The notes: generated by a model from the letters alone, not told the origin. 64,000 bases of DNA from Shinisaurus crocodilurus (GCA_021292165.1 CM037878.1:188851118-188915117); one strand, 5' to 3'; shown: positions 1 to 11,420, counted from the first letter of the stretch. Program-made: numbers and translations.

Positions 1-1257
1 AGTACCAGCTAAAATATGTGGGTGCTTTTGGTGTTTTGACCCCACCCCCTTTTGCTCTGGCTCTGCCCCCTTTTGCCTTTGATCCCACCCACCGCTGGAA
101 TGCATCACCGGAGAGCTCCCTTAAAGTGGCTAAATTTCTGTCAGTCACATGTAATGTTAAAATACATTTTCAAAGTCTTGCTGGGTTCCTGCCTGCAGGG
201 TAGCAGAGAGGGAGGAGCAGTATTCACCACTCTTCCTCCTTTCCCTATCTTTAATCTACTTCTCTCCCATTGCAAGCAATAGAAGGGAAATCATTTAGAG
301 CAGCTCCAGTGCTGGTCTAAATGTTCCCTCATACTGGAGGCTAGGAGGACTTTGGATCCTAAGCTTCACCTGCTCCACCCGCACCATGCCCCAAACCTCT
401 CTCTCTGAAGCTGGAGCTCCAGTGTCATATGTGTGAAGAGCACCAATCATTCTGCAGGGAGAGGCATCCACGATTAGATCTCCCCTTCTGAGGTTAGAGC
501 TTGTCTCTGACCCCAGAGGGGGAGATCTGATCTTTCCTATGTTCCCTGGGAAGCTGTCCCAGGGACCATAGGATTGCACCTGAAAGTTACTAAGTGGCTG
601 TCCCGAATCCATCACTGTGCCAATGCAAGCTGCCTATGAAACAACCTGTAGGCAAGAGAACTCCCCAGAAAAATCCTAGGTTAATCGTACCCACTCAGCA
701 CCTTGGGCTGGCTCGCAGCTAATTGTACTGTAGCTACTTCAGGGTTCCCAGTAAAATAACTTAAATGGGACTTGAGCTGGTTTGAGGAAAGGAGCAACCA
801 GCTTAGTCTGGGGGGAGCAGATTGATGGGAGGTTTACAATGGTGTTTATTTCATCAATTCTTTAAAGGATGGGTTGAAAAAGAAACACGTTCCATAGATT
901 TTATACTGTATGATGTGTCCAGTTCTGTGTTTGCTGCACTTACAGCTTTGAACGGTAGAATGTTAATTCTGGGATTTTGTTCGTCAGGAAGGAGTCACAG
1001 AAGGTTTATTGTTGCATTGGCTTACTTCATGCTACACTAATTGGTTGGTGTCATTGTAACCTTTACCCAGTGAATATATTTGAAAAGTCATATTTTTAAA
1101 AGCCTGTGTTCTGCTTTCCAATTTTCCAGCAATATCAGCTCTCATGACCTCATGTTTAAATACATACCTAATATTGGAAGATTTGGAACTTAATTTACAT
1201 AAGGACAATTAATAGATTTTCTTAAATCTTCTACAATCTTCTCCAAACTCATAAAAT
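1..1257. other. Intronic stretch, no gene seen
   Basis: The first 130 bases hold C-rich duplicated wording (CCCCCTTTTGC-type) that may be the edge of a transposon. The rest has no recognisable repeat, no spliced-exon signature and no convincing protein homology. The small open frames are short and have no family resemblance. Confidence 0.5.
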
Positions 1258-1411
1258 TAGGGTGCAATCCTATGCATGTTTAGACAGAAAAAAGGCCTAC
1301 AACTTCCAGCATGCCCCAGCCAGCCATGCTGGGGCATGTTGGGAATTCTAGGCCTTTTTTCTAGTATTTTTCTAGTATAATTAAAAATTTAATTAGAATT
1401 TTTAATTATAC
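1258..1411. repeat. Palindromic short element plus AT palindrome
   Basis: It begins with a GTGCAATCCTATGCATG motif that also opens or closes other short elements in this window (near 17.8, 40.6 and 62.9 kb). From about 1288 to 1363 the sequence folds on itself: a CATGCCCCAGCC arm faces GGCTGGGGCATG-like sequence, with matching AGGCCT ends. A second AT-rich palindrome (TATAATTAAAAATT and its complement) occupies about 1377-1411. This looks like a miniature inverted-repeat element; the superfamily is not clear. Confidence 0.55.
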
Positions 1412-1624
1412 TCAACTTGTGTTTAATTTCTCTTCACTATTATTGTATTGAATGCTCTTTTTTTGGCAATGAATTCATTTGACACTTGTCTGGCATTGTT
1501 TTTGAATTTTAAAGAAGAAATAATTGCCAGTGTAATCTTCAAATGGATTTCTTGTAGCTCAAGCCTGACTAAGAAATTAATGAACAAGGCAGGGGAATTT
1601 GTTCTCCAAACCTTCCTGAGAACT

Positions 1625-1807
1625 TAGGAGAGGCATTTCAACCTATTAGAATGGGGGGGGGGGGAAACCTGTGCAAAGGCTGGTGGTCAAGTCCAGGAGG
1701 TGGGGTCAACTGAATTGGGTGTGGCCCTCTGGAGACACCCAGAGGGCCAGATTGGGATCCCAGGCAGGCTTGGTTTGGTCTACCGGTCTGAAGTTCAACA
1801 CCCCTGA
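1625..1807. mobile_element. Possible hAT-type element, decayed
   Basis: The right end reads GTTCAACACCCCTG, the usual shape of a hAT terminal inverted repeat in squamates. The interior has paired GGCCCTCTGG / CCAGAGGGCC arms near 1723-1752. The left end is poorly defined next to a G-homopolymer, and no target duplication was found. Confidence 0.35.
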
Positions 1808-1811
1808 TCTT

Positions 1812-4800
1812 CATGTTAATTCAATTGGAATTTAACACAGGTCAAAACTTTCTTTCTTATAGCAGTTGTCTCATACTAGATACAAATAACGTACATTTTC
1901 AGTATACTGGTCCTTGGCAATGAATTAAACAACAGCAGCAGCAGCAACAACAACCTGAGAGCTTGCATTAAAAACAACAGAAGACTTCTGGGAGCAAATT
2001 TTTCAGTATGAAGTCTCTCTCTCTGCATCATCCTTCACCAGCTGAATTAATACGAACTCTGGAATGTAATTTTGAAAAGAAAGCTATGCCAGGGAATTTT
2101 TGTGTTTCTGCTAATGCTTCATAATTCCCCACATTTTTTTTCCTGCAACAGGTATCATCTTAAAAAAAAAGTCTCTTCAAGCAGAATATGAAAGAACGGA
2201 ACATTCCAGGAGTTGTAGTCTTTCAAACAGAGCTTTGCAAGTACATACCTGTATTGGAACACTACAGCTCCAGGAACTTCCTAGTGTCACTGGCTGTGAA
2301 ACCAACTCCATCATGACTAGAGTAGGGGGAAGCTGAGGACAACCAGCACAGTAAATCATGAACACATCTGAGCGTTGGAGTAAGTGAGAATGGGAATGCA
2401 TAATCTATGATGTACCATGCTCTGTGGGAACAAAGCAGAGTTTCGACTGTCCTTCTTGGTGCTTTTGACGCTTGGCTTGTATGTCTTTAGCTCAGCCTCA
2501 GAACATGGCAAAGGGCTCAATGGAATTGGCAGGACCCACCACTTGCAGAAGGAAATTGGCAGGGCAGAAAGGAATCGGCAGGGGCATAAGGGTCCAGTGT
2601 CTCCACTGAAGTCTGTCTGTTGCCTTTCTTCACAAACTGAACGAGAATTATTCCCTCTGTAACTGTAAATAATATTCAGCCTTAAAATCTGGGAACTTGA
2701 GAATGTCTTGCAGGAGTTAATTTTAGCTGTGTAATTAAGTTACAGCCAAAGGGACACCAACATGCTGATACCTTGTTTTCACACAGGTCCCTAGAACCCG
2801 CACCCCACAGAGAAAGTCTGGCTCATGGATAGAAATTCACTCTTAGGATTAAACAGCACTGTTACTTCATAAATGGATGCGCGCGCACACCTAGGTTATA
2901 TTTTATAGATTTTACTGACAAAAGCACTGCGACATATTAATGCATGTCACATATATTTTTTAAAGGGTACCATGGTACTCATTAACAAAGTATAACATGA
3001 GGTGAAACAATAGGTACCCTGTTATAAGAACATAGCTCATACATTACAAGTTACAGTTTTCTACAAGTAGGGGTGACTCCCTGCCAGGAGTGACCCTACG
3101 CACTTCCCCCCCTTACTTGTATAGTTTTCCAATTGGTCTTTGGTCATGATATATGTTTTGACCACAAAATGGTTATTGGACCGTTCCACTACTACCTTTT
3201 CCCATCTATCCACACCTTCCCTTCACATCACATGTTTATCACTCCATTCTCCCAGTGACCTTTGTTTGCCAAAATATCACACATTCCCTCAGCATGTGTG
3301 CACTCCTGCTATGTTCATGTACCCCTCTCTTGATCACAAGATTGACACTTCCCCTGTGGACGTACTCCTTGTAGGTTCCCCTTTTTGTAAGTTTCCATAT
3401 CACCTGCTCCATATGGCAGTTTAATTCCTCCTTTTGCCATCTACCCAATTCTTACTGTGACCTCTGCTCTTGCTAAGCTGTTGCAGGCCTTTTCATTGTC
3501 AACTCTGCTGGGATCATATTTTTTGTTGTTGGTTGTTGTTGTTTTAAGTTGACTGCCCAGTTAAGAGTTAAGATAGACTGTTGTAGTCTAGTTAAAGGGC
3601 AAAGGCAGAAACCAAGCTTCTCTGAGAAGTCAGGGGGCAGGGTTCAGTGGAGCAAACACTTAGTGGTATCCGGGGAGGGAATGCTGGATGTTGCTTAGCA
3701 ACAGGTTAAAATTCTTTTCTACCACTCCTCTGACAGACTATTCCTACAGTTAACAGACTTAACTGACACTTGCTAGGGTTTAGCAAAGGAACTTGACCTG
3801 TGTTTTCCTTTCCTCACAGAATAAGTAACATTTAAGAAACTGCACTGACAAAGTCTGTAACCATGGCCATCAAGATTATATTATCTGAGAAATCATATGT
3901 TACTTCTGTTATTTACTTTAAAAGCATTCACTCTGAAAGAAGTCCTGTGTGTGCATGTGTTTGTTTGGGTGAAGTCTGCTGCTGCTATTGTGCTCTGCCA
4001 TTGAAAGAGGGTGTGAAAGCCAAGCCATAGATAAATGATTTCAATCCACATAGGGTTGGTAGGAATAATCTCATAGTGAAAGCTGGCCAGACTCATTTCA
4101 GAATCTTACAGCATCACTAGTTATGCCAATACATGGCAACCAATGGGTCCTTAATGTCCATTCTTAGTGCTATTCCTACACAACAGTTAATAGAATCAAA
4201 ACATCAGGATAAATTTGGATAGCAAACCTAGGGTCATTCCTGGGATGATTTGTATACCATGCACCATGGAATATATATGCTGTAAACAAAACACTGGATG
4301 CTCAGAATATGGCCAAGTTCATTCTGTATAAAACCATTGCCAAGCACCATCTTTGTATGATGTCCATATGCTTACTTCGTGTAAAATTAATCTGTTTGAT
4401 GCTCATTTGGAGCCAATTTTCACCACAGGAGAACTTCCAAAATAAAATGTGTCAAGGATCAGTTCAGTGCCTGTCCAGTTGGGAGCAGAAAAATGACTAA
4501 TCCAACTTGGGAGAAAACTGGCACTAAAATTGCTCCCCTGGCAGAACAGGTTTGGTTCACTTGAGTAGGTATAGTTAAATGTCTTTGTTAGGCAATGTCA
4601 AGCTTGCCCTACATATATAATAAATAAGTTCCATAAATGTGCCACCTACCAGTCAGCGGAAAGCTGTATTTACCATTAATGCTCGGTTGAACTAGGAAAT
4701 GTCAATTTACGTTTGACTGAAATGTGGCATGCTAGGTTTTAAGGAAACCACAAGATAAACTGTAATAAGCCCACACAAACGGTATCAAGAGCCTCCAACT

Positions 4801-4930
4801 ATATGCAATACTAGGAACAATCTACCATCCTACAGTTGAAGCAATGTTGCCAATAATCCCCACCCACCCCCTTTTTTTGGTGCAAACTCCTGCTCTGATA
4901 AGATGCTAGAAAGCCAATACAAACTGAAAT
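1812..4930. other. Intronic stretch, nothing recognised
   Basis: It contains a short CAG/CAA run near 1930, a small imperfect hairpin at 3067-3095 (GGGTGACTCC facing GGAGTGACCC) and a TTG-rich run near 3520-3545. No LINE, SINE or DNA transposon was recognised and no exon candidate has both splice sites and protein resemblance. Confidence 0.5.
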
Positions 4931-4934
4931 CTTT

Positions 4935-5008
4935 GGATTTTATCCAACAGCTTGTATCCCATTTCAGTCTAATTTAAGTCCTATTCATTTCAATGGGTCT
5001 ACTCTTGG
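4935..5008. repeat. Half copy of a palindromic short element
   Basis: It carries ATTTAAGTCC and CATTTCAATGGGTCTACTCT, which match one arm of the hairpin element seen complete at 41201-41330. The second arm is missing here. Confidence 0.5.
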
Positions 5009-5392
5009 GATGGGAGAACCAAGGATGTTTGAGAACTGCACTTCAAAGTTTGGTTTGTCTGGCTCCCATTTTAATTTGCCATCTTTTATGTTTTGTTTTC
5101 TTTCTTATTCTGGTTCTTTCAAATGGGAAAAGTGCACATTTTGAACAGGGAAAGTGCACAATTTTGTGTGTATTTTTCAGAAGTGCATTGACTAAAGCAT
5201 GCAAATGAGTATTTGGGGGGAAATTGGCATTTTCAAGTGTGCATTTAAAAAAGAAATCTGCATTTTTAACACATTGCAAGTTTGAAAATGTGCACACATT
5301 TTTCGAAAAATGTGCCCCTGTTCACATTTGGGGTTAGGAACGGGCTATGTTCATATGAATTGCAAACTGAAACAAAATTCTCTTACATCCCT
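5009..5392. mobile_element. Probable foldback hAT element, ACATCCCTA end
   Basis: The right end ACATCCCTAC and an interior made of repeated GTGCACATTTT, TGCATTT and TTTTTCG-type words match the family seen with proper ends at 7268, 8702, 15499, 27898 and 48673. The left end (TTGGGATGG) is degraded and no target duplication was found. Confidence 0.4.
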
Positions 5393-5517
5393 ACGATCCA
5401 TGTTTGAGATCAGAGCTATTTCCCATCATGCATACCTGTGGGAGGAATAAGTAATTGACTAGCATGGACAAGCAAGTAGCATTGGAAACTGCTGCAAGGA
5501 AGGAGGTGCTAATAACT

Positions 5518-5800
5518 GTAAGAACATAAGAAGAACTTTGCTGGACCAGAGCAAAGGCCAACGTCCTGTTTCCACAGTGGCCAACCTGATGCCTCTGGGA
5601 AGCCTACAATAATGTCATGATGGGAAAAGTCTTCCATTGTTGTTCCCTAGCAACTGGTATCCAGTGGCACACTACCTCTAACTCTAGAAGTTCCATATAG
5701 CCAACATGGCTAGTAGCCATTGATAATCTTGAATTTCAATAATCCCCCTTTAAAGCCATTGAAGCTAGTCTTCATCACCACATCTTGACCAGCAAAATCA
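5518..5800 (-). mobile_element. CR1-type LINE 3' fragment
   Basis: Read on the minus strand this is the 3' end of the LINE family present at 6244-6995, 42130-43235 and 56050-56425. It shares AGAACATAAGAAGA, CAGTGGCCAACC, CCCTAGCAACTGG and TAGTAGCCATTGATA. No reading frame of useful length survives. Confidence 0.6.
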
Positions 5801-6017
5801 AGGAATTGTTGTTGGAATACATACTGTTTCCTCTTTTGACTGTAGAAAAGTATTCATTCAGATAGCTCATGCTGCAAACATAGACCTCATATGTGCATGG
5901 ACCGTGGGACAACAGGATTTGTCAAGGAAGAGGAAGACACTGCTATTCACAATCATAGCTGAAAGGCTGCATCATGGCACAAGTACAGCTAGGTCCTAAT
6001 TTGTCATACCCTTGATT

Positions 6018-6150
6018 AGGGATTTCGGAGAAACCTGAAATGGATTCAAATGAGTTTGGATTTCTATGAGTCCAACCTGCAGACTGGCTTTTTCCAAGTT
6101 GTGCAGATTCTGTGGACTTGTGGGCTGGTTGTTTCCTTGGGGGGGGGGTT
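6018..6150. repeat. Partial TAGGGAT-type foldback element
   Basis: The left end ATTAGGGATTTCGGAGAAA and following words (GATTTCT, GATTCTGTGGACTTGTGG) match the left part of the complete element at 8702-9134. The right half is missing. Confidence 0.4.
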
Positions 6151-6243
6151 TTACAGAAGGGCACACTTATGTTAATGTGTATTTGTGCGAGTGTGCATTA
6201 GCACAAATGCACCTTTACAAGTAGAATTTTGCCATTGGGGTGT

Positions 6244-6995
6244 CTTAAGAACATAAGAAGAACCATGCTGGATCAGACCAAGGGTCCATCTAGTCCAGCA
6301 TTGTGTTCACACAGCAGCCAACCAGCTGCCCACGGGATCCCACAAGCAGAGCATGAGTGCAACAGTACCTTCCAGTACATGTTCCCCAGCAACTGGAGTA
6401 TATAGGCATACTGCCTCTGATACTGGAGGAAGCATATAGCCAATCAGGATTAGTAGCCATTGATAGCCTTCTCTTCCATGAGTTTGTCCAATCCCCTTTT
6501 AAAGCCATGCAAATAGGTGGCTATCACTACATCTTGTGAAAGTGAATTCCATAGTTTAACTATGCACTGTGTGAAGAAGTACGTACTTCCTTTTATCTGT
6601 CCTGAATCTCCCACCAATCAACTTCATGGTATGACCCCAGTGGCTTCTAGTATCATGAGAAAGGGAGATAAATGTTTCCCTGTCCACTTTCACCATAGCA
6701 TGCACAATTTTGTACACCTCTATAATGTCTCTTCCTACTCTCCTTTTTTTCTAAGCTAAACAATCCCAGCTGCTGTAACATTTCCTCACAGGGGAGCTGC
6801 TCTAGCCCCTTGATCATTTTAGTTGCCCTTTTCTGCCCCTTTTTTCAACTCCACAATGTACTTGTATAGGTGTCATTTTAGTTGCCCTTTTCTGCCCCTT
6901 TTTTCAACTCCACAATGTACTTGTATAGGTGTCATTTTAGTTGCCCTTTTCTGCCCCTTTTTTCAACTCCACAATGTACTTGTATAGGTGCAGTG
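6244..6995 (-). mobile_element. CR1-clade LINE 3' fragment with C-terminal ORF2 remains
   Basis: The minus strand gives a broken C-terminal LINE reading frame: pieces resembling FSLEKR, a DRET/SLSHDTR-like segment and FRTDKRKYFFTQ can be read in different frames. The 3' untranslated end is at the low-coordinate side (AAGAACATAAGAAG). Such C-terminal segments follow the reverse transcriptase in CR1-clade LINEs. Frame changes, and the triplicated block inside it, make it non-functional. L2-type assignment cannot be excluded. Confidence 0.65.
6814..6990. repeat. Three exact tandem copies of a 59-bp unit
   Basis: The unit starting TCATTTTAGTTGCCC and ending TTGTATAGGTG occurs three times in a row with no mismatch (3 x 59 = 177 bp). 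It lies inside the CR1-type LINE fragment, where related copies have a single version. The unit is not a multiple of three, so each copy shifts the old reading frame. Confidence 0.95.
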
Positions 6996-7012
6996 ACCTG
7001 AACTTTACACAG

Positions 7013-7203
7013 TAGTAGTAGTAGGCGATCACTCGTGACCGAGTAAGATTGTCTTCCAGGATAAAATTACAAAAAGAAAATTATAAAAGGAGGAAATTCG
7101 TAAAAATTGTGTAGACTCTAGCGATGGGTCTGTAAGTGACTGTGGAGGCCAATTCTAGATCCACACAGCTTCCCACAGTGAAGACACAGGTTACCAGATG
7201 GAA
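7013..7203. repeat. Unclassified repeat-like segment
   Basis: A segment containing GGCGATCACTCGTGACC, GAGTAAGATTGTCTTCCAGG and CTGTGGAGGCCAATTCT resembles a family I associate with reptile genomes but cannot name. No coding potential is seen. Confidence 0.3.
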
Positions 7204-7506
7204 GATGATCCTTTAAAGGATTCGTTTGATGTGCTTTTCGCTTTGTTCAAAACCATATAGTTCCAGGTAGAGATGCAGATGCATAAGAATTTCTTTTGGG
7301 GGGTGAAGAAATCTCAATGGATTTTACCAGTTTGGCCCTGGTGGATTTTGTTCCATTTTCTCCCTTGCTGGTATTGACTCAATCTGTAGCAAGTCAATCC
7401 AATATGCAGATTTTTGATTATTATTATTTTTTTAAATGACAGTGGCAATTTGTGCAAATGAGATTGTGGGTTGTTGTTTTTTCAGGTCCGATGATTTGCA
7501 CAAATG

Positions 7507-7537
<31 letters not shown>
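7507..7537. repeat. (GAT)n microsatellite
   Basis: About ten uninterrupted GAT units within the foldback element. Confidence 0.95.
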
Positions 7538-7538
<1 letters not shown>

Positions 7539-7595
7539 CAGGTCTTTAAATGTGCACAAATAGATCGTAGGTTTTTTTCCCCTCTGGGTCCTTAA

Positions 7596-7686
7596 AAAAA
7601 CTTGTCAATTTCATCCTCCACTTCAGCACTCCCTCCCACACTAAGCTCAGGAAGCACCAAAGTGGAGGATGAAATTGACAAGTTTT
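7596..7686. repeat. Inverted repeat with about 28-bp perfect arms
   Basis: The arm ACTTGTCAATTTCATCCTCC is followed, after a loop of about 34 bases, by its exact reverse complement GGAGGATGAAATTGACAAGT. The match extends a few bases on both sides, through AAAAA/TTTTT outside and ACTT/AAGT inside. It sits within the older foldback element and may be a separate small insertion or local inverted duplication. Confidence 0.85.
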
Positions 7687-8640
7687 TCGGACAAGTACAG
7701 AATATGGCTCTGCTGGGCTAAACGAAGTAGTGTGTAGAGAAATTGAACCTGACAAGGATTTTTACAAGGGGACTACATACTGGATAGGTGGATTTGTAAA
7801 AGACCACTGATGGGGGGGGGGGGAGTTTTTTAAAAACTCACAATCCCTTTTGCGCAAATTTAAAGACCCAAAAATAATACATTAAAAAACCCTGATCCTA
7901 TTTGCACAAATCATGGAACCCAGGGGGGGAAATGTCTATTTATTTAATGTGAGCAAAAAAATATATGAACATTTCTGAAATGGAGGGGGTAAATCCACTA
8001 TAGTCCACCACCGCCTATCAGAACAGAAACACTGTGAAATTCCATTGGGACAGAATTCCAAGCATTGTACATCCCTAGCCTAGATCCAGGGAGGCTGTGC
8101 AGGTAATATTTATAGAGTAATCTGCCCACAGGGGTTGGGGAGGAAACACATTCATTGTGACATTGTTCTTTGGATCCCACTATAAAATATATTGATTATT
8201 CCTATTATTTTTAATTCAATCCCTAATATTTATGGAATTGCTATATTACAAATAATAATGGCAACTTGTGGACCACATGGGAAAAGGCTTGCTTTTGCCA
8301 TCTGCCCTCAACCCTAGGATTTGGAACATCTCTTTGACATGATGACATAGTAAAAGAGCACCTCATCCTATCTGGCAAACCGTCACAGGTATGGTCTGGT
8401 TCCTCCCCGCAAAGCATGTGTGCTCTGCCACTTAGCGAAGGAAAGATTAATTTTAGAAAGATGAAACCTTGTTATTAGACAATTAGGAAATGTCTTGACA
8501 TTTTAAAGTTGTCGAGATATTTTATGGTTGTAATTTTGTTATGAAAAACAGGTTTTTTTAATTTAAAAAAGTGCAAGAAGATGCAGCAAAGTACAGCTGA
8601 AAACTTTTACAATTTGGCTGAAGTTAGAAATAGTGTAATC

Positions 8641-9226
8641 CAGCCCTCCTTAACCTGGTCCCCTACAATTGTGTTGGACTACAACTCCCATCACCCCCAG
8701 CTAGGGATGTCAGAGAAATCTGCAATGGACTCAAGTGATTTCAGATTTCTCAGAATCTGACCTGTGGATTCTGCAGCATCCCAGTTTTTCCTGATTCACA
8801 TGGATTCCACAGACTTGTGGACCATTTTTTAAAATGTTATGTAATTTTATGCAATTTAGTCATAGAAAAATACATAAAATAAAGAAACACCGACCTAAAA
8901 TGCGTATTACCCCCCTAGACTGAAGTGTGAAATTATACATTTTGGGGGGATGTATATTTGGGGGGGATTTGTGCATTTTTGGGAGTGCGAATTTCCACTC
9001 TGAATTTGCGGAAATGCGTACAAATGCATTTTCGCAAAATCCGATTCCATCAATGAGCAGACGCTGGAACAAAAGCCGCCTGACAATCCATGAAACATAG
9101 ACAGAACAGATTTTACAACGTCCGTACATCCCTACCCCCAGCCAACATGACCACTGGTCATGCTAGCTGGGGATGATGGGAGTTGCAGTTTGACACATCT
9201 AGAGGGGACTCAGTTGAGGAAGGGTG
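8641..9226. mobile_element. hAT MITE (CAGCCCTCC...) split by another hAT element
   Basis: The left half starts CAGCCCTCCTTAACCTGG and contains TTGGACTACAACTCCCATCA. The right half carries the complementary arm (GATGATGGGAGTTGCAG) and ends GAGGAAGGGTG. Other copies of this family lie at 23105, 23269, 33280 and 36235. Flanking octamers GTGTAATC and GTTTCATT agree only at five of eight bases. Confidence 0.6.
8702..9134. mobile_element. hAT foldback element nested in an older MITE
   Basis: The element runs from TAGGGATGTCAGAG to CGTACATCCCTA. It is flanked by the exact 8-bp duplication CCCCCAGC (8694-8701 and 9135-9142), which is diagnostic of hAT-type integration. It is 433 bp, non-coding, and AT-rich with repeated TGCATTTT and GCGAATTT words. 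Its position inside the older MITE fixes the order of insertion. Confidence 0.85.
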
Positions 9227-9930
9227 GTTTCATTTATAAACATGGATCTGAGGGCTCCTCCTAACTCTAGAGAAACACCATCTCGACCTCTGAGATACTT
9301 CTGTATAAATATTAACAGATGCAATTTTCCACATGAAAAAAGAAATTCATGTGGAAAATATTACACCTGGCTTGCAGCATTTCAGAATCCATACATATTA
9401 GGCAAGATCAAATGTTCCTGCTGCTTTTCGTATCTCTTGTTTTGGGGACCTGGTTTCTCCAACAAATAATATCACATCCTAGAATGCCTGCCTGTAGCTA
9501 TAAAAAGAACCAGGAAGTCAAAATAGAACACTCGCTGTTAATGATGTGTTCCAAAATACCATATTGTTTGATTTATTCATCCACACAAATGTATACATTT
9601 CTTGTTTCTCACCTTAAATCTTGATTCTAAATACATTGGCCCCAATCCAGAAATCTTTCATGCATACTTCCAAATGCATTTAAGGATCTTTATTTCCCAC
9701 CTATCCCACTTCTAAGTTGATGATTAAATCATCACAATTTGTTCTGGCAGCTGTGGCAGCACTAATTACCTTTTGTGAAAGAGAAAGAAGATACCAGGAT
9801 CCAGTGCTTCATAAAATATTATCTGTGCTGTCACTGAGAGCACTAATCAACAGTTTGTGTTCTGAATGCTGGTCTAGATGCTGCACACAAGATTTATCTC
9901 TCCCACCAGCACCCTTTTGTATGAACCCAG
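9227..9930. other. Intronic stretch, nothing recognised
   Basis: A small hairpin at about 9330-9360 (TTTTCCACATGAA facing TTCATGTGGAAAA) is the only structure noted. Short open frames here show no family resemblance. Confidence 0.5.
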
Positions 9931-9954
9931 TCAGATCCAAAAGACTCCAGAGCA

Positions 9955-10105
9955 TGGTCTGAAGGCACATGATTCAGCCACCATATAAAGCTAAGCAGGA
10001 TTAAGTCTGGTAAGTGCCTGGAAGGGAAACCACCGGGGAACTCAATGTATGCCGCCTTGAGCTCCATGATGGAAGGAAGGTGGGATATTCAAATAATCTA
10101 AAGGA
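9955..10105 (+). mobile_element. 5S rRNA-derived SINE with RTE-type tail
   Basis: The head contains AAAGCTAAGCAGGATTAAG and a GTCTGGTAAGTGCCTGGAAG segment that align with the internal control region of vertebrate 5S rRNA. The tail GCCGCCTTGAGCTCC...GGTGGGATATTCAAATAA matches the Sauria/BovB-type 3' end seen in the Sauria SINEs of this window. A 5S-Sauria-RTE SINE class is known in lizards; I assign it by resemblance. Confidence 0.65.
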
Positions 10106-10159
10106 GTGATCCATGCAGTGATAAACCTTGTGTGTGATTCATTGAAAGGACACAGTACT

Positions 10160-10855
10160 AAAGTACTGTGAGAAAAGTAGGTTGGTGTGCACCAACCCCC
10201 AAATTTGACTCAGACCTTAATTTGGCACTTCAAAAAACAGCCCAAACATGCCTCCCTTTGACTAATGTGGGAAATTAAAACACACACAGAGAGGGAGGGA
10301 GTTATAATGTGTGCATTTTTCTCTTGATCACAACTGGATGATATTTGTAGGCACAGGAGGGGATTAGGCATACCAAATGTGAGAAAAGTAGGTGCAGGGG
10401 CTTTTGTGCTAAGTGCCTTTATATTTTGATTTTTTTTTAAATGGGGGGGGGACTGCTGATAACTTTTTAATTTCTTGGAAGAATTGGATAATGTTTTCAG
10501 GGATAGTTGCCCCTTCTGAACAGATAGAGCCCAGAGCCCGCCATGTTTCAGCTGATTTTTTGAGGGTATTCCATTCCCAAAGAGATCCCTCTATTTTCCT
10601 TGTGGACCATTCTTTTGAAAGTGACAGACAGCATAGAAGTCGACCTAAGTAAGAAACCTGTAAAGTTTCAGAAGGATAGGTGCAGCAGTTTATTTAAAAG
10701 GGGAGTTCTAAAATTGAGGAGTGGTTTGAGTGATTTGTTTCCCCTTCCCTTTCCACCTCCCCCCCATTGGGGTGGGGCAGTTTGTAGGAAAATCATACAC
10801 ATCATAGAGTGTCCTCAGGTAGGAACCTGCAAAGTTTCAGAAGGATAGGTGCAGG
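10160..10855. repeat. Diverged internal repeats around AAAGTAGGTGCAG
   Basis: The phrase GAGAAAAGTAGGT or CAGAAGGATAGGTGCAG recurs at about 10168, 10379, 10665 and 10838, the last two preceded by AACCTG.AAAGTTTCAG. This suggests an old tandem or satellite-like unit of 160-280 bp. The family is not recognised and no convincing coding region is present. Confidence 0.4.
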
Positions 10856-11001
10856 CAGGGCTTTTTTTCTGGTGGAACTCACCGGAACTGAGTTCCAGCA
10901 CCTTTTCTTCTATTAATTGCATTACAATTTAATCGCCATCTACTCCCGAGGAAATGTAATCCACGAGTTCTGGTACCCTTTTCTCCAGAAAAAAAGCACT
11001 G
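10856..11001 (+). mobile_element. 146-bp hAT MITE, copy A
   Basis: It begins CAGGGCTTTTTTTCTGG and ends CCAGAAAAAAAGCACTG, a near-perfect terminal inverted repeat. It is flanked by the exact 8-bp duplication GGTGCAGG (10848-10855 and 11002-11009). A second copy of the same length in the opposite orientation lies at 38093-38238 with about four differences, so the family moved recently. Confidence 0.92.
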
Positions 11002-11039
11002 GGTGCAGGGCCAGGGAGTTATGACGACTGAAAAAGGCT

Positions 11040-11420
11040 TTTTTCATAGTGAAGGCTGCTCACATTGGAAGAAAGGCCATCTCACAGTCCTATCCTTGCC
11101 CTCCCCAAAAGCAGTGAATGGAGAGCCCCTGGCAAAACATGTCCTGGGATAAAAAGGTGAACCTGTCAGTCGCTCAGCTGCACTCCCTCCTTCCATCTGC
11201 TCATCAGCATTTTAGGGAAATGATACCAAAGATGCTATTTGGAGAAGAAACAGAAGTTCTGTCTCCTAGCATGAATTGCTAATGAAGCCTCATTCTTGCC
11301 TGGCTTCAGTTCTTGTGGCTTTGGAGAGAAGCCCACTTTGCCTTGGGAAGCACCAGAAATGGCCTGAAGGGACCCAATTTTGTTTGGGCTTTGTCCAGAT
11401 CTGATGCACACCCCTATAAA
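11040..11420. repeat. Unclassified interspersed repeat, copy 1
   Basis: It aligns by eye with 60515-60875. Shared words in the same order include GGAG.CCCCTGG.AAAA, GG.GAACCTGTCAGTC.CTCAGC, CAGCATTT, TAATGAAGCCTC, GTGGCTTTGGAGAG and TCTGATGCA. A shorter relative lies at 13193-13340. No open frame is conserved between copies. Confidence 0.5.

Larger units (their letters stand above)
7268..8082. mobile_element. Foldback hAT-type element (TAGAGATGC...ACATCCCTA)
   Basis: The ends TAGAGATGCAG and GTACATCCCTA are inverted relatives of the TAGGGATGT family. Flanking octamers GTTCCAGG (7260-7267) and GATCCAGG (8083-8090) agree at seven of eight bases if the extra GCCTA at the right end is part of the element. 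The interior has paired words such as TTTGCACAAAT and TTGTGCAAAT on opposite strands, a GAT microsatellite at 7507-7537 and a hairpin at about 7596-7686. Confidence 0.6.

Noticed and set aside
6814..6990. CRISPR-like array
   Set aside because: The three 59-bp units are directly adjacent without spacers and lie inside a eukaryotic LINE.
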